This document shows, in pieces, positions 23,156 to 32,107 of a DNA stretch of 64,000 bases. The position numbers and the translations under genes were made by a program. Numbering within the stretch: position 1 is the stretch's first letter; each line of letters starts with the position of its first letter. Source of the DNA: Candidatus Competibacteraceae bacterium (lineage in GTDB: Bacteria; Pseudomonadota; Gammaproteobacteria; Competibacterales; Competibacteraceae); NCBI GenBank assembly GCA_003989065.1, contig RXIW01000001.1, positions 124,001 through 188,000 on the forward strand, read 5' to 3'. Below the pieces are notes generated by a model. That model saw nothing but the letters and a program-made list of their open reading frames with translations, searched no databases and was not told the DNA's origin.

Positions 23156-25189
23156 ATGGTCAGCTACACCACCGAATCCATCCGCAACATTGCTCTGGTC
23201 GGGCATGGCACGGCTGGAAAAACCACCCTGGTGGAGTCCATTCTGCATCACGCCGGCAAGCTGGCGACTCCCGGTACCGTGGAAAAGGGTAATACGGTCT
23301 GCGATTTCGATCCGCAGGAAAAAGCCCACCAACATTCACTGGATGCTGCGCTGGTCAATCTCGACCATGACGGGGTCCACATCAATCTGATCGACACACC
23401 GGGCTTCCCGGATTTCATCGGCCAAGCCATCGCCGTCCTGCCAGCAGTCGAAACCGTGGCGGTCGTGATCAACGCCCAGACCGGCATCGAAGCAGTGACG
23501 CAGCGCCTGATGGAGCGGGCCACCGAGCGCCAGCAATGCCGACTGATCATCGTCAACAAGATCGATTCCGACAATATCGATCTCCCCGCCCTGGTCAGCC
23601 AGATTCAAGACGCCTTCGGCCGGGAATGCCTGCCGATCAACCTGCCAGCCAAGCGCGGCGCAAGCGTGGTGGACTGCTTTTTCACCCCGGCTGGAGACAG
23701 CGACTTTTCCAGCGTCATCACCGCCCATTCGGCTTTGATCGACCAGGTGGTCGAGGTCGACGAGGAGCTGATGGCGATCTACCTGGAACAAGGCGAGGAT
23801 CTGCAACCCGAGCAGCTGCATGCGCCGTTCGAGAAGGCCCTGCGCGAGGGACATCTGGTGCCGATCTGCTTCGTGTCGGCCCAAACCGGCGCAGGCGTCG
23901 CCGAACTGCTGGATATCTTCGTCAAGTTGCTGCCCAACCCGCTGGAGGGCAATCCCGAACGTTTCCTGGAAGGCGATGGGGACCGCGCCGCCGTGCCCGA
24001 TGCCAAACAGCATACCGTGGCCCATGTCTTCAAGGTCATGATCGATCCGTTCATCGGCAAGCTGGGCATCTTCCGCATCCACCAGGGCGCGATCTCCAAG
24101 GACAGCCAGCTGTTCGTCGGCGACAATCGCAAGCCGATCAAGATCAGCCATCTCTTCCATGTGCACGGCAAAGAGCATCCGGAAGTCACGATGGGCATCC
24201 CCGGCGATATCTGCGCCGTCGCCAAGATCGACGAGATCCATCGCGATGTCGTGCTGCACGATTCCCATGACGAAGACCAGATCCATCTACGGCCGCTATA
24301 TTTCCCCACCCCACTGTTCGGACTGGCCATCCACGCTGCCACGCGCGGCGACGAGCAGAAACTGTCCGACACCATCAACAAGCTGCTGGAGGAAGATCCC
24401 TGTCTGGCGCTGGAGCACAACGCCCATACCAAGCAGACCGTGCTGCGCGGCCTGAGCGACCTGCATCTGCGCATCACCCTGGAGAAAATGCAGCAGCGCT
24501 ATAACCTGCATGTCGAAACGCAGCCGCCCAAGATCGCCTACAAGGAAACCATCAGCCAGAAGGCCGAAGGGCACCATCGCCACAAGAAACAGACTGGCGG
24601 GGCGGGCCAGTTCGGCGAAGTGTTCATGCGCATCGAACCCTTGCCGCGCGACGCCGGCTTCGAGTTCGTCAGCGCAGTGGTGGGCGGCACCATCCCCACC
24701 TCCTTCCTACCAGCGGTCGAAAAGGGCGTCCGCGAAGCCCTGCAGGAAGGCGCCATCGCCGGCTATCCAATGCAGGATGTGCGCGCCATCGCCTATGACG
24801 GCAAACATCACCCGGTGGATTCCAAGGAAATCGCCTTCATCACCGCCGGACGCGAGGCTTTCCTCGATGCGGTCGGCAAGGCCAAGCCGATCGTGCTGGA
24901 ACCGATCGTCAATCTGGAGGTGCGGGCACCGGCCGATTGCGTGGGAACCATCGCCGGCGATCTGTCCAGCCGCCGTGGCCGCATCGCCGGCACCAACGCC
25001 GGACCGCGCGGAACCAGCATCATCAACGCCCAGGTTCCCCTGGCCGAGCTGGAGGGCTACGAGTCGCAGCTGAAATCCATGACCGGCGGGCTCGGGTCCT
25101 ACAGCGTCGAGCTGAGCCATTACGACCCCGTGCCGCCCGAGATCCAACAGAAATTACACACCGCTCACAAGAAACAGCTGGAAAGCTGA
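23156..25189 (+). CDS. Elongation factor G paralogue (EF-G2/FusA-like GTPase)
   Basis: This is a translational GTPase of 677 residues. The P-loop is GHGTAGKT (about 16-23), followed by DTPGFPDF (G3) and NKID (G4), and then the EF-G domains II to V. PTSFLPAVEKGVREALQEG and RRGRIAGTNAGPRG are domain IV/V segments. It is shorter than housekeeping EF-G (about 700) and lies outside the str operon. It therefore belongs to the paralogous EF-G-like group, members of which are often poor translocases with uncertain roles. AGGAGG lies 5 bases before the ATG at 23156; the ATG at 23153 is an alternative one codon earlier. Confidence 0.88.
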   Translation: MVSYTTESIRNIALVGHGTAGKTTLVESILHHAGKLATPGTVEKGNTVCDFDPQEKAHQHSLDAALVNLDHDGVHINLIDTPGFPDFIGQAIAVLPAVETVAVVINAQTGIEAVTQRLMERATERQQCRLIIVNKIDSDNIDLPALVSQIQDAFGRECLPINLPAKRGASVVDCFFTPAGDSDFSSVITAHSALIDQVVEVDEELMAIYLEQGEDLQPEQLHAPFEKALREGHLVPICFVSAQTGAGVAELLDIFVKLLPNPLEGNPERFLEGDGDRAAVPDAKQHTVAHVFKVMIDPFIGKLGIFRIHQGAISKDSQLFVGDNRKPIKISHLFHVHGKEHPEVTMGIPGDICAVAKIDEIHRDVVLHDSHDEDQIHLRPLYFPTPLFGLAIHAATRGDEQKLSDTINKLLEEDPCLALEHNAHTKQTVLRGLSDLHLRITLEKMQQRYNLHVETQPPKIAYKETISQKAEGHHRHKKQTGGAGQFGEVFMRIEPLPRDAGFEFVSAVVGGTIPTSFLPAVEKGVREALQEGAIAGYPMQDVRAIAYDGKHHPVDSKEIAFITAGREAFLDAVGKAKPIVLEPIVNLEVRAPADCVGTIAGDLSSRRGRIAGTNAGPRGTSIINAQVPLAELEGYESQLKSMTGGLGSYSVELSHYDPVPPEIQQKLHTAHKKQLES

Positions 25190-25308
25190 TTCCCTCTCCA
25201 GGCAAGTCGGATTCAGGTCGCGTTCAGGTCCGGCTTGCCTCCTCTTCCAGCCTCTGCGCCGGTTACAATTCAGTTACAAAATTCATACCGAACTCCTTCA
25301 TTCGCCGC

Positions 25309-25336
25309 TTGATTTTGGCGAAAAAACCGGTATAAC
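25309..25336 (+). promoter_or_regulatory. Candidate sigma-70 promoter
   Basis: TTGATT (25309-25314) and TATAAC (25331-25336) are separated by 16 bases, about 50 bp upstream of the small membrane protein gene at 25390. Confidence 0.5.
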
Positions 25337-25389
25337 CCTACATTATATTCGTACAATTTCCTTGCCACCGGCAACGCCAGAGGTGGGCC

Positions 25390-25761
25390 ATGCGCAACCT
25401 ATTCCACTCCTTCCGCCAGTTCACCATTTATCTGCTGCCGGCTTTCCTGGTGGCGACCGCAGGCGTTTTGCTGGCAGCCCTGCTGTACTACCCCGCACCC
25501 CGCACCGTTCCCGCGCCGGCCCTCGAATCGCGTGTGGTCATCGTCAATCCATCACGACTCGACGCTGAAACCGACGCCTTGCTCACAGCCATGCTGATGG
25601 AAGTCCTGTCGCAACTCCAGCCCGAACCAGATCTCCAGGCCCGTACTCTAATGTATCACCGGTTCGAGAGTGATATGCCCACGGCGGAAAAACCCGTCAT
25701 GCTGCGAGCGCCGTTTCCGCTGCTCATCGAAAAGGACAATGACACGCTGATCCGGCTGTAA
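25390..25761 (+). CDS. Small membrane-anchored protein of unknown function
   Basis: This 123-residue protein is not recognised. It has one N-terminal membrane helix (about 12-34) followed by a presumably periplasmic part with no known motif and no cysteines. AGGTGG lies about six bases before the ATG, and a candidate promoter lies upstream, so it is probably a real, independently transcribed gene. It is flanked by the EF-G-like gene and, convergently, a macrodomain gene. Confidence 0.65.
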   Translation: MRNLFHSFRQFTIYLLPAFLVATAGVLLAALLYYPAPRTVPAPALESRVVIVNPSRLDAETDALLTAMLMEVLSQLQPEPDLQARTLMYHRFESDMPTAEKPVMLRAPFPLLIEKDNDTLIRL

Positions 25762-25842
25762 AGCGTGCGCTGTTCATCAAACCATCGGATATTCAACCAT
25801 CGGACTTGCACGGGCTGATCTTACGCCTGCGCCGTCAGTCAG

Positions 25843-26364
25843 CTACGGTTTCTCCAGCGCCTGCGCATACGCTTGGCGTACATCCTCGCTGAAACACACC
25901 AGATAGACGGTTGCGATGCGGTCTTCGTCGGCCAGAAAGCGTTCGATTTCCCGCACCGCAATCGATGCCGCCTCTTCGAAGGGGTAGCCGTACACTCCAC
26001 AGCTGATGGCTGGGAAAGCGATGGCGCGCACGCCATACGCCACCGCCAACTGCAGACTGTTGCGATAGCAGGCGGCCAGCAAGGCCGGCTCGCCCATCCC
26101 GCCGCCTTGCCAGATTGGGCCGACGGTATGGATGACATAGGGGGCGGGCAGACGATAGCCACGAGTGATTTTGGCCTCGCCCGTCTCGCAACCGCCCAAG
26201 TCGCGACATTCGGCCAGCAAGGCCGGCCCGGCTGCACGGTGAATGGCTCCATCGACCCCGCCGCCGCCCAATAGCGAACGATTGGCGGCGTTGACGATCG
26301 CATCCACCGCCAACTGGGTGATATCACCCGTAATCAGGCGCACACGACTGGAATCCACGGTCAT
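25843..26364 (-). CDS. Macrodomain protein (O-acetyl-ADP-ribose deacetylase, YmdB-like)
   Basis: The 173-residue single macrodomain begins [20 protein letters not shown] and continues [19 protein letters not shown]. This is the ADP-ribose-binding loop with the Asn and Asp used by YmdB/MacroD-type enzymes. The second loop [11 protein letters not shown] is also present. It likely removes ADP-ribose from O-acetyl-ADP-ribose or modified proteins. The ATG at 26364 lies 4 bases after the stop of the rubredoxin gene, so the two are co-transcribed. Confidence 0.9.
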   Translation of the reverse strand: MTVDSSRVRLITGDITQLAVDAIVNAANRSLLGGGGVDGAIHRAAGPALLAECRDLGGCETGEAKITRGYRLPAPYVIHTVGPIWQGGGMGEPALLAACYRNSLQLAVAYGVRAIAFPAISCGVYGYPFEEAASIAVREIERFLADEDRIATVYLVCFSEDVRQAYAQALEKP

Positions 26365-26368
26365 TTTT

Positions 26369-26533
26369 TCAGATCTGCAGCATCTCGAAATCGGCCTTGC
26401 CCACACCGCAATCGGGGCAAACCCAGTCAGCGGGCACCGCGTCCCAAGCAGTGCCAGGTGGGATACCATCCTCGGGCCAACCTTCTTCCTCGTCGTAAAT
26501 GAACCCACACAGCATACACATATACTTTTTCAT
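26369..26533 (-). CDS. Rubredoxin
   Basis: This 54-residue electron-transfer protein has the two iron-binding pairs CMLCG and CPDCG and the conserved [18 protein letters not shown] core between them. One Fe bound by four Cys carries single electrons, usually for alkane hydroxylase or superoxide/oxygen-reducing enzymes; no partner is nearby. An AGGAGG sequence and then GGAAGA lie upstream of the ATG. The spacing from the macrodomain gene implies one transcript. Confidence 0.95.
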   Translation of the reverse strand: MKKYMCMLCGFIYDEEEGWPEDGIPPGTAWDAVPADWVCPDCGVGKADFEMLQI

Positions 26534-26678
26534 CGCTCTTCCATCCTCCTGCCTCTTAATTCTGCTCATTGTCCCATGGCAGCCCAGCCCGAAAAACCCA
26601 CAGCGTCTGATAGAATTCGAGAGATACACTCGGAGCTGGCACCTCTTATCCACCCGCCGCAACCCTCGGAGTACCACA

Positions 26679-27515
26679 TTGATCCCTGCCGATTCTCTAT
26701 CGCCGCCGATCGTGATGACCCTGGCCGGCAACGACCCTAGCGGTGGGGCCGGCATCGCCGCCGATCTCGAAACCCTGATCAGTTTCGGCTGTCATCCCGC
26801 GCCCGTCATCACCGCGATCACCGTGCAGGACACTCACGATATCCAGGCCCTGCTGCCAGTCGAGCCGGATCAAATCATCGCCCAGGCGCGGGCGGTGCTG
26901 GAAGACATGCCGGTGGCTGTATTCAAGGTCGGAGTCATCGGTAGCACCGACAACGTTGCGGCTCTGCACGAACTGTTCACCGCCTACCCTCATATTCCGG
27001 TGGTGCTCGACCCAATCCTGGCGGCGGGCGGCGGAGCCGAGTTGGCCAATGCGGCGCTGATCGAATCCATCCAGCGCCTGCTGCTGCCCCAGACCACCGT
27101 GTTGACCCCCAACAGCATCGAGGCCCGCCGGCTGGCGCCGGAAGCCGACACCCTGGAAGCCTGCGCTATGGCCTTGCTGGCGCGGGGTTGCCGCTATGTG
27201 ATCCTGACCGGCGGTCACGAACCCCACCCCACCGAAGTCGTCAATACCCTGTATGGCAACAACCGGCGCCTGGAAAACTGGCGCTGGCCCCGCCTGCCGG
27301 ACAGCTATCACGGTTCCGGCTGCACGCTGGCATCGGCCATCGCCGCCCTACTCGCCCAGGGCGACAGCGCGCAATCGGACGAAGCGATCCAGTCGGCCAT
27401 CTATCGCGCCCAACATTTCGTCTGGCGGTCCCTGCAGGCCGCCTTTCGGGCCGGCGGCGGTCAAGCGCTGCCCAACCGCCTGTTCTGGGCTACCGCCACC
27501 CGAGGTCAACCATGA
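26679..27515 (+). CDS. thiD: Hydroxymethylpyrimidine/phosphomethylpyrimidine kinase
   Basis: The 278-residue ribokinase-fold enzyme phosphorylates HMP and HMP-P in thiamine synthesis. [20 protein letters not shown] is the substrate-binding N-terminus, and [13 protein letters not shown] and [19 protein letters not shown] are the anion-hole and ATP segments. I place the start at TTG 26679 because GGAG ends exactly 7 bases upstream. The internal ATG would leave no leader but is also possible. The stop overlaps the thiE start as ATGA. I saw no TPP riboswitch upstream. Confidence 0.9.
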   Translation: MIPADSLSPPIVMTLAGNDPSGGAGIAADLETLISFGCHPAPVITAITVQDTHDIQALLPVEPDQIIAQARAVLEDMPVAVFKVGVIGSTDNVAALHELFTAYPHIPVVLDPILAAGGGAELANAALIESIQRLLLPQTTVLTPNSIEARRLAPEADTLEACAMALLARGCRYVILTGGHEPHPTEVVNTLYGNNRRLENWRWPRLPDSYHGSGCTLASAIAALLAQGDSAQSDEAIQSAIYRAQHFVWRSLQAAFRAGGGQALPNRLFWATATRGQP

Positions 27516-28147
27516 GTACGACGAACACGGCCGTCTGCCGAGGTTTGTACGCTATCACCGACGCCCTGCTCATTGCCGATGAACAGCTGACCGCTGCGGT
27601 CGAACAAGCCCTGTTGGGCGGTGCCCGGATGATTCAGTATCGCGACAAGAGCCGCGACCCCGAGCGCCGTCTGGCCCAGGCGACGGCCCTGAATGCGTTG
27701 TGTCGGCGCTACCGGATGCCCCTGATCATCAACGACGACGTAGAACTGGCCGCCCAGGTCGGCGCGGCAGGCGTCCACGTCGGCAAGGACGATCCGGCGT
27801 TGCTTACCGCCCGCGCTCGCCTGGGAGCGCAAGCCATCATCGGGGTGTCCTGTTACGACCAGCTGGCGCTAGCGCTGGAGGCCGCCCAGGCCGGTGCGGA
27901 CTACGTCGCCTTCGGCGCGTTCTTTCCGTCTCTGACCAAGCCGGATGAAATTCGAGCGCCCATCGAGCTGTTGCGACAGGCTCGCGCCGCCTTGCGCATT
28001 CCCATCGTCGCCATCGGCGGCATCACGCCGGACAACAGCCCGCTGTTGCTGCAGGCCGGCGCCGATGCGCTGTCGGTCGTCAGCGGCGTGTTCGGTCAAC
28101 CCGACATCCAAGCCGCCGCCCGTCGCTACGCCACTCTATTCGCCTGA
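27512..28147 (+). CDS. thiE: Thiamine-phosphate synthase
   Basis: The 211-residue TIM-barrel enzyme joins HMP-PP and thiazole phosphate to make thiamine phosphate. [34 protein letters not shown] and [10 protein letters not shown] (phosphate-binding) are typical. The ATG overlaps the thiD stop by 4 bp, so ThiD and ThiE are translationally coupled. hemL follows after 11 bp, making a thiD-thiE-hemL operon as in many Pseudomonas-like genomes. Confidence 0.93.
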   Translation: MSTTNTAVCRGLYAITDALLIADEQLTAAVEQALLGGARMIQYRDKSRDPERRLAQATALNALCRRYRMPLIINDDVELAAQVGAAGVHVGKDDPALLTARARLGAQAIIGVSCYDQLALALEAAQAGADYVAFGAFFPSLTKPDEIRAPIELLRQARAALRIPIVAIGGITPDNSPLLLQAGADALSVVSGVFGQPDIQAAARRYATLFA

Positions 28148-28158
28148 GGAAACCGCTG

Positions 28159-29439
28159 ATGACTTATCGTTCCGAACAGCTGTTCATCGAAGCGCAACGC
28201 TATATTCCCGGCGGCGTCAATTCACCGGTGCGCGCCTTTCGCGGGGTCGGCGGAGCGCCAATCTTCTTCCGGCGCGGCGCGGGCGCTTACCTGTTCGACG
28301 AGGACGACCAGCGCTATATCGATTATGTCGGCTCCTGGGGACCGATGATCGCCGGCCACGCCCATCCGGCGGTCGTGCAAGCCGTGCAGGAAACTGCCGT
28401 CCACGGCCTCAGTTTCGGCGCTCCGACTGTGATCGAGACCATCATGGCCCGTAAGATCTGCCGGATGATGCCCTCGATGGAGCTGGTGCGGATGTGCAAC
28501 TCCGGCACCGAAGCCACCATGAGCGCCATCCGTTTGGCCCGCGGTTTCACCGGCCGCGACATCATCGTCAAGTTCGAAGGCTGCTACCACGGCCACTCCG
28601 ATTCGCTGCTGATCAAGGCCGGCTCCGGCGCGCTGACCCTGGGCGTGCCGACCTCGCCCGGCGTCCCGGCTGCGCTGGCGTCGTATACCGTGACCCTGAC
28701 TTACAACGATCTGGCGCAGGTCCAGGAAGCCTTCGCCCGCATTGGCTCGGACATCGCCGGAATCATCGTCGAACCGGTCGCCGGCAACATGAATTGCATC
28801 CCACCGGCTCCGGGTTTTCTGGAAGGTTTGCGCCAGCTGTGCGACCAGTACGGCAGCGTGTTGATCTTCGACGAAGTGATGACCGGCTTCCGGGTGGCAG
28901 CAGGCGGGGCGCAGGCTTTGTATGGCATCGCACCGGATCTGACCACGCTTGGCAAGATCATCGGCGGCGGCATGCCAGTCGGCGCGTTCGGCGGCAAGCG
29001 GGCCATCATGGAAAAACTGGCTCCGCTGGGACCGATCTATCAGGCCGGTACCCTGTCGGGCAATCCGGTAGCGATGGCCGCCGGTCTGGCGACGCTGAAT
29101 CTGATTGCCGAACCGGGCTTCCATACCGAGCTCGCCGCCAAAACCGAGCGCCTGTGCGCAGGACTGGTGGCCGCCGCCCGACAGGCCGGCGTGCCCCTCA
29201 CCACCAACGCGGTTGGCGGCATGTTCGGAATCTTCTTCTCAGCCGAGCCGGTCACCCGCTATGCCCAGGCCATAGCCTGCGATACCGAGCGCTTCAAGAG
29301 CTTTTTCCACGGTATGCTGGCCGAAAAGGTGTATCTGGCGCCGTCCGCGTTCGAGGCCGGCTTCATGTCGGCGGCCCACAGCGCCGACGACATCGAGGCG
29401 ACGGTGGCCGCGGCGCAGCGAGTTTTTGCCCGTATCTGA
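28159..29439 (+). CDS. hemL: Glutamate-1-semialdehyde 2,1-aminomutase
   Basis: This 426-residue PLP enzyme of the C5 haem pathway converts glutamate-1-semialdehyde to 5-aminolevulinate. [12 protein letters not shown] is the N-terminal signature. [10 protein letters not shown] carries the PLP-contacting Asp, and [16 protein letters not shown] holds the Schiff-base Lys. Length equals the family norm. GAGGAAAC precedes the ATG, 11 bases after thiE. Confidence 0.95.
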   Translation: MTYRSEQLFIEAQRYIPGGVNSPVRAFRGVGGAPIFFRRGAGAYLFDEDDQRYIDYVGSWGPMIAGHAHPAVVQAVQETAVHGLSFGAPTVIETIMARKICRMMPSMELVRMCNSGTEATMSAIRLARGFTGRDIIVKFEGCYHGHSDSLLIKAGSGALTLGVPTSPGVPAALASYTVTLTYNDLAQVQEAFARIGSDIAGIIVEPVAGNMNCIPPAPGFLEGLRQLCDQYGSVLIFDEVMTGFRVAAGGAQALYGIAPDLTTLGKIIGGGMPVGAFGGKRAIMEKLAPLGPIYQAGTLSGNPVAMAAGLATLNLIAEPGFHTELAAKTERLCAGLVAAARQAGVPLTTNAVGGMFGIFFSAEPVTRYAQAIACDTERFKSFFHGMLAEKVYLAPSAFEAGFMSAAHSADDIEATVAAAQRVFARI

Positions 29440-29484
29440 TCTGCTGATCCGCTGGCCTTTTACCCCAACGCCCTAGCCTCGACC

Positions 29485-29505
29485 GACCCGCCTCGTTGGC
29501 GGGTC
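29485..29505. terminator. Hairpin between convergent hemL and dsbB
   Basis: GACCCGCC and GGCGGGTC form a perfect 8-bp stem with a 5-base loop. There is no strong T-run, so it is a probable but weak terminator. Confidence 0.5.
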
Positions 29506-29512
29506 TGCCGCC

Positions 29513-30046
29513 TCAGCGCCGCAGCCGCCAGTTGCCGAGCAGACCCATGACGCCCAATCCCAGGAACAGCATCAGGGTCCATTCCGGAATGCTCAAGCCC
29601 AGCAGGGTTTCGACCTTGGCGCACTCGCCGGAGCCGGACAGCACCTCGCGAATGGTTTCGGTCAAGGGAAAGGTTTGCAACATATAATCCAGACCGGGGC
29701 CACAGCGCGGCACCTCATCCGGCGGCAGATGCTGCAGCCAGACCTGCCGGGCTGCGACGGCCATGCCCAGGAAGGCGGTCAGGTCGATCAACGCGCCATA
29801 GACCTTGGCCCCCCAGCCGCGTGGATCGTGCAGGGCCGCCGTCAAAAACAACAGGCCCAGCGCGGCCAGGGCCAGACGTTGGAAAATGCACAGCGGACAG
29901 GGCTCCATCCCCAAATGGAACTGGGCAAACAGCGCAACGCCGAGCCCGCCCAAGCACACCAGAAATCCGAAGATATTCAACCACCGGCGCGATAGCCACT
30001 CGAACCCGCCGAGACCGGCGCCGGCCATGACTTGAGAATCTGACAT
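29513..30046 (-). CDS. dsbB: Disulfide bond formation protein DsbB
   Basis: The four-helix inner-membrane protein of 177 residues reoxidises DsbA using quinone. The periplasmic pairs are CPLC (Cys50, Cys53) and Cys115/Cys142, as in the family. CPLCIFQRLA is diagnostic. The start could also be the ATG at 30058, four codons earlier. DsbA is not in the window. Confidence 0.92.
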   Translation of the reverse strand: MSDSQVMAGAGLGGFEWLSRRWLNIFGFLVCLGGLGVALFAQFHLGMEPCPLCIFQRLALAALGLLFLTAALHDPRGWGAKVYGALIDLTAFLGMAVAARQVWLQHLPPDEVPRCGPGLDYMLQTFPLTETIREVLSGSGECAKVETLLGLSIPEWTLMLFLGLGVMGLLGNWRLRR

Positions 30047-30091
30047 CACTCGTCTCATCCGTAAACGATTAAACAGCCCACTTATTCGGAG

Positions 30092-30370
30092 CTAGCGATC
30101 CGAATGCCCCAGCGAACGTTCCGGCGCGACCCGATCGCGAACCCGTTGCTTGATTTCCTTCGCTTCGGGGAAACGTCCCTCCTGTTTGCGCGACCAGACC
30201 AGTTCGCCATCGACCCGCACCTCGAACACGCCACCCGTGCCAGGCCGCAGGGCCACCTCGCCCAATTCGGTTTCAAAGGTCGTCAATAGTTCCTGGGCCA
30301 GCCAGGCTGCCCGCAGCAACCAACGACATTGGGTACAATAATCAATGCTGACACATGGTTTCGATTCCAT
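30092..30370 (-). CDS. SelT/SelW/SelH-family (Rdx) protein
   Basis: This 92-residue thioredoxin-like protein has the Rdx redox motif CTQC (Cys12, Cys15) directly after the first beta strand. VSIDYCTQCRWLLRAAWLAQ and the later GTGGVFEVRVDGELVWSRK and GRFPEAKEIKQRVRD fit bacterial SelW-like proteins. It probably acts in thiol redox chemistry, with unknown partner. It lies 12 bp downstream of mtgA on the same strand. Confidence 0.9.
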   Translation of the reverse strand: MESKPCVSIDYCTQCRWLLRAAWLAQELLTTFETELGEVALRPGTGGVFEVRVDGELVWSRKQEGRFPEAKEIKQRVRDRVAPERSLGHSDR

Positions 30371-30382
30371 CACATCTCCAGG

Positions 30383-31159
30383 TCACAGCCGCTCAAGATA
30401 GCGGGTTCCCCCCAATTGGCGCATCTGCCGCTCGATCCAGCGCTGGCGCTTGAGCACATAGGCCGAGGGCTGATCGGCGCGGTAGCGTAGCGGATTCGGC
30501 AACACCGCCGCCAGTCGGGCCGCTTCGTCCGCGGTCAACCTGACGGCCGCCTTGTTGAAAAACCGCCGACTGGCCGCTTCTACGCCGAAGGTGTTCTCGC
30601 CAAATTCCGCGATGTTGAGATAGACCTCCAGGATGCGTTCCTTGGACCAGAGCAGCTCTAGCAGCACGGTGAACCAGACCTCCAGCCCCTTGCGGATGAC
30701 ACTGCGGCCCGACCACAGGAACAGATTCTTCGCCACCTGCTGGCTCAAGGTGCTGGCACCGCGCAACGGCTTGCCTTCATCCAGGTCGTCCAGAGCATCC
30801 TGAATCTCCACGAAATCGAAGCCGTAGTGATCGGGGAAGCGCTGATCCTCGCCGGCGACGACCGCCAGGGCCGCATAGGGCGAGATATCCCGATACGCCA
30901 CCCAGTCATAGCGCACCGCGCCATGCCCCTGCCATAGCGCTTTCAACCCATGCTGGGCGATGACGCTGGAGGTCGGCAAGGGCAGCCAGCGCAACAACAG
31001 CACCAGCGCCAGCGAAGCCACCACGAACACCCAAGTCGCTGTCCAGAGTCCACGCCCGATCCGACGCCATAACGAGCGCTTGAGCGACGGCGGCTGGGCG
31101 GCCCTGCCAAGCCAGGCTGCGCACCAACGGCGCAACCTCCCCGCTAAAAGATTCCCCAC
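30383..31159 (-). CDS. mtgA: Monofunctional biosynthetic peptidoglycan transglycosylase
   Basis: The 258-residue GT51 enzyme polymerises lipid II into glycan strands at the inner membrane. It has one N-terminal membrane helix (about 39-58). [16 protein letters not shown] carries the catalytic Glu104, and [29 protein letters not shown] and [15 protein letters not shown] are the remaining GT51 motifs. The 5' end overlaps the upstream flavodoxin-like gene by 16 bp, and the SelW-like gene follows closely. Confidence 0.94.
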   Translation of the reverse strand: MGNLLAGRLRRWCAAWLGRAAQPPSLKRSLWRRIGRGLWTATWVFVVASLALVLLLRWLPLPTSSVIAQHGLKALWQGHGAVRYDWVAYRDISPYAALAVVAGEDQRFPDHYGFDFVEIQDALDDLDEGKPLRGASTLSQQVAKNLFLWSGRSVIRKGLEVWFTVLLELLWSKERILEVYLNIAEFGENTFGVEAASRRFFNKAAVRLTADEAARLAAVLPNPLRYRADQPSAYVLKRQRWIERQMRQLGGTRYLERL

Positions 31160-31611
31160 GCCACCCCCGAGGCCATGGTTTCACCCAGTTCTTCGCAGCG
31201 CTGCAAGTCGTCCGGAGTCAGCTCGCCACGGGCGATGATCGGATCGCACACCGGTTTGAGTGGATAACCGCGGGCAATGCGTTCGATGCTGGTCAATGCC
31301 CCTGTCCCGTCGTTACCGGCGCTGATGAACACCGCATAGGGCAATCCGCTGATCTTGCCCTGGGCGGGATAGTAGGTGCGATCCAGGAAGTTCTTGAGCG
31401 CTCCGGACATGTAGCCGAAATTCTCGGGCGTACCCAACAGCAGACCCTGAGCCCACAATAGATCGTTCAAGTCAGCGCGCAAAGCCATCTTCAGACGCGT
31501 CTCGACTTCCGGCACCCGCCGTGCGCCACGCCACGCCGCTCTGGCCATATTGCGAGTATGGCCGGTTTGCGAATGGTAAACGACCAACAGATGCTTGCGT
31601 GGTTCGGTCAT
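31144..31611 (-). CDS. Flavodoxin-like NAD(P)H-dependent FMN protein
   Basis: This 155-residue flavodoxin-fold protein has a phosphate-binding loop [14 protein letters not shown] at the N-terminus. The isoalloxazine loops are [21 protein letters not shown] and SAGNDGTGA. Such small proteins act as electron carriers or quinone reductases. The ATG at 31611 follows a GGAATC-type leader without a strong ribosome-binding site. The last codons overlap mtgA, giving a likely three-gene unit with mtgA and the SelW-like gene. Confidence 0.85.
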   Translation of the reverse strand: MTEPRKHLLVVYHSQTGHTRNMARAAWRGARRVPEVETRLKMALRADLNDLLWAQGLLLGTPENFGYMSGALKNFLDRTYYPAQGKISGLPYAVFISAGNDGTGALTSIERIARGYPLKPVCDPIIARGELTPDDLQRCEELGETMASGVAWGIF

Positions 31612-31799
31612 GAGGCTGATTGGAGTGGAATCGGGCGGTCCCGGCGGATCTGCGCATCGGGTGCCAAGCCGCAGCGATACCCCCCTCACACTGGTCCGTA
31701 CCGATCGTTTTCCGGGCATCCGACTTGCCGCGCCAGGGGATTTCCGCTATGGTTAGCAGTCTTTTACAATAGCGAAAGCGGGTTGATCAGCGAGGTATT

Positions 31800-32018
31800 A
31801 TGTCTAAAGAAGACCATATTGAAATGGAGGGTACTGTAGTTGACACTCTACCCAACACCATGTTCAGAGTGCAGTTGGAAAACGGTCATGTCATCACGGC
31901 CCATATCTCCGGCCGGATGCGCAAGCACTACATCCGCATCCTGACCGGTGACAAGGTGAAGGTCGAACTGACTCCTTACGATCTGAGCAAGGGTCGCATC
32001 GTCTATCGCGGCCGCTGA
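31800..32018 (+). CDS. infA: Translation initiation factor IF-1
   Basis: The 72-residue OB-fold protein binds the A site of the 30S subunit during initiation. [19 protein letters not shown] and the ending [11 protein letters not shown] are the family pattern, and length is exact. GAGG lies about six bases upstream of the ATG. It is convergent with clpA, the same neighbourhood seen in E. coli and many relatives. Confidence 0.97.
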   Translation: MSKEDHIEMEGTVVDTLPNTMFRVQLENGHVITAHISGRMRKHYIRILTGDKVKVELTPYDLSKGRIVYRGR

Positions 32019-32107
32019 GCCATCCGCCATCTCGCGCACCCCTTTCCTGCAATCGGGCAGTCAGCAACCCTCGTCCAGACAGGTTGCCGCCGCCGACCGC
32101 CTGCCCA

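Noticed and set aside
26534..26678. Possible TPP riboswitch before thiD
   Set aside because: I could not find the CTGAGA core or paired arms; only a short leader with GGAG before TTG is visible.
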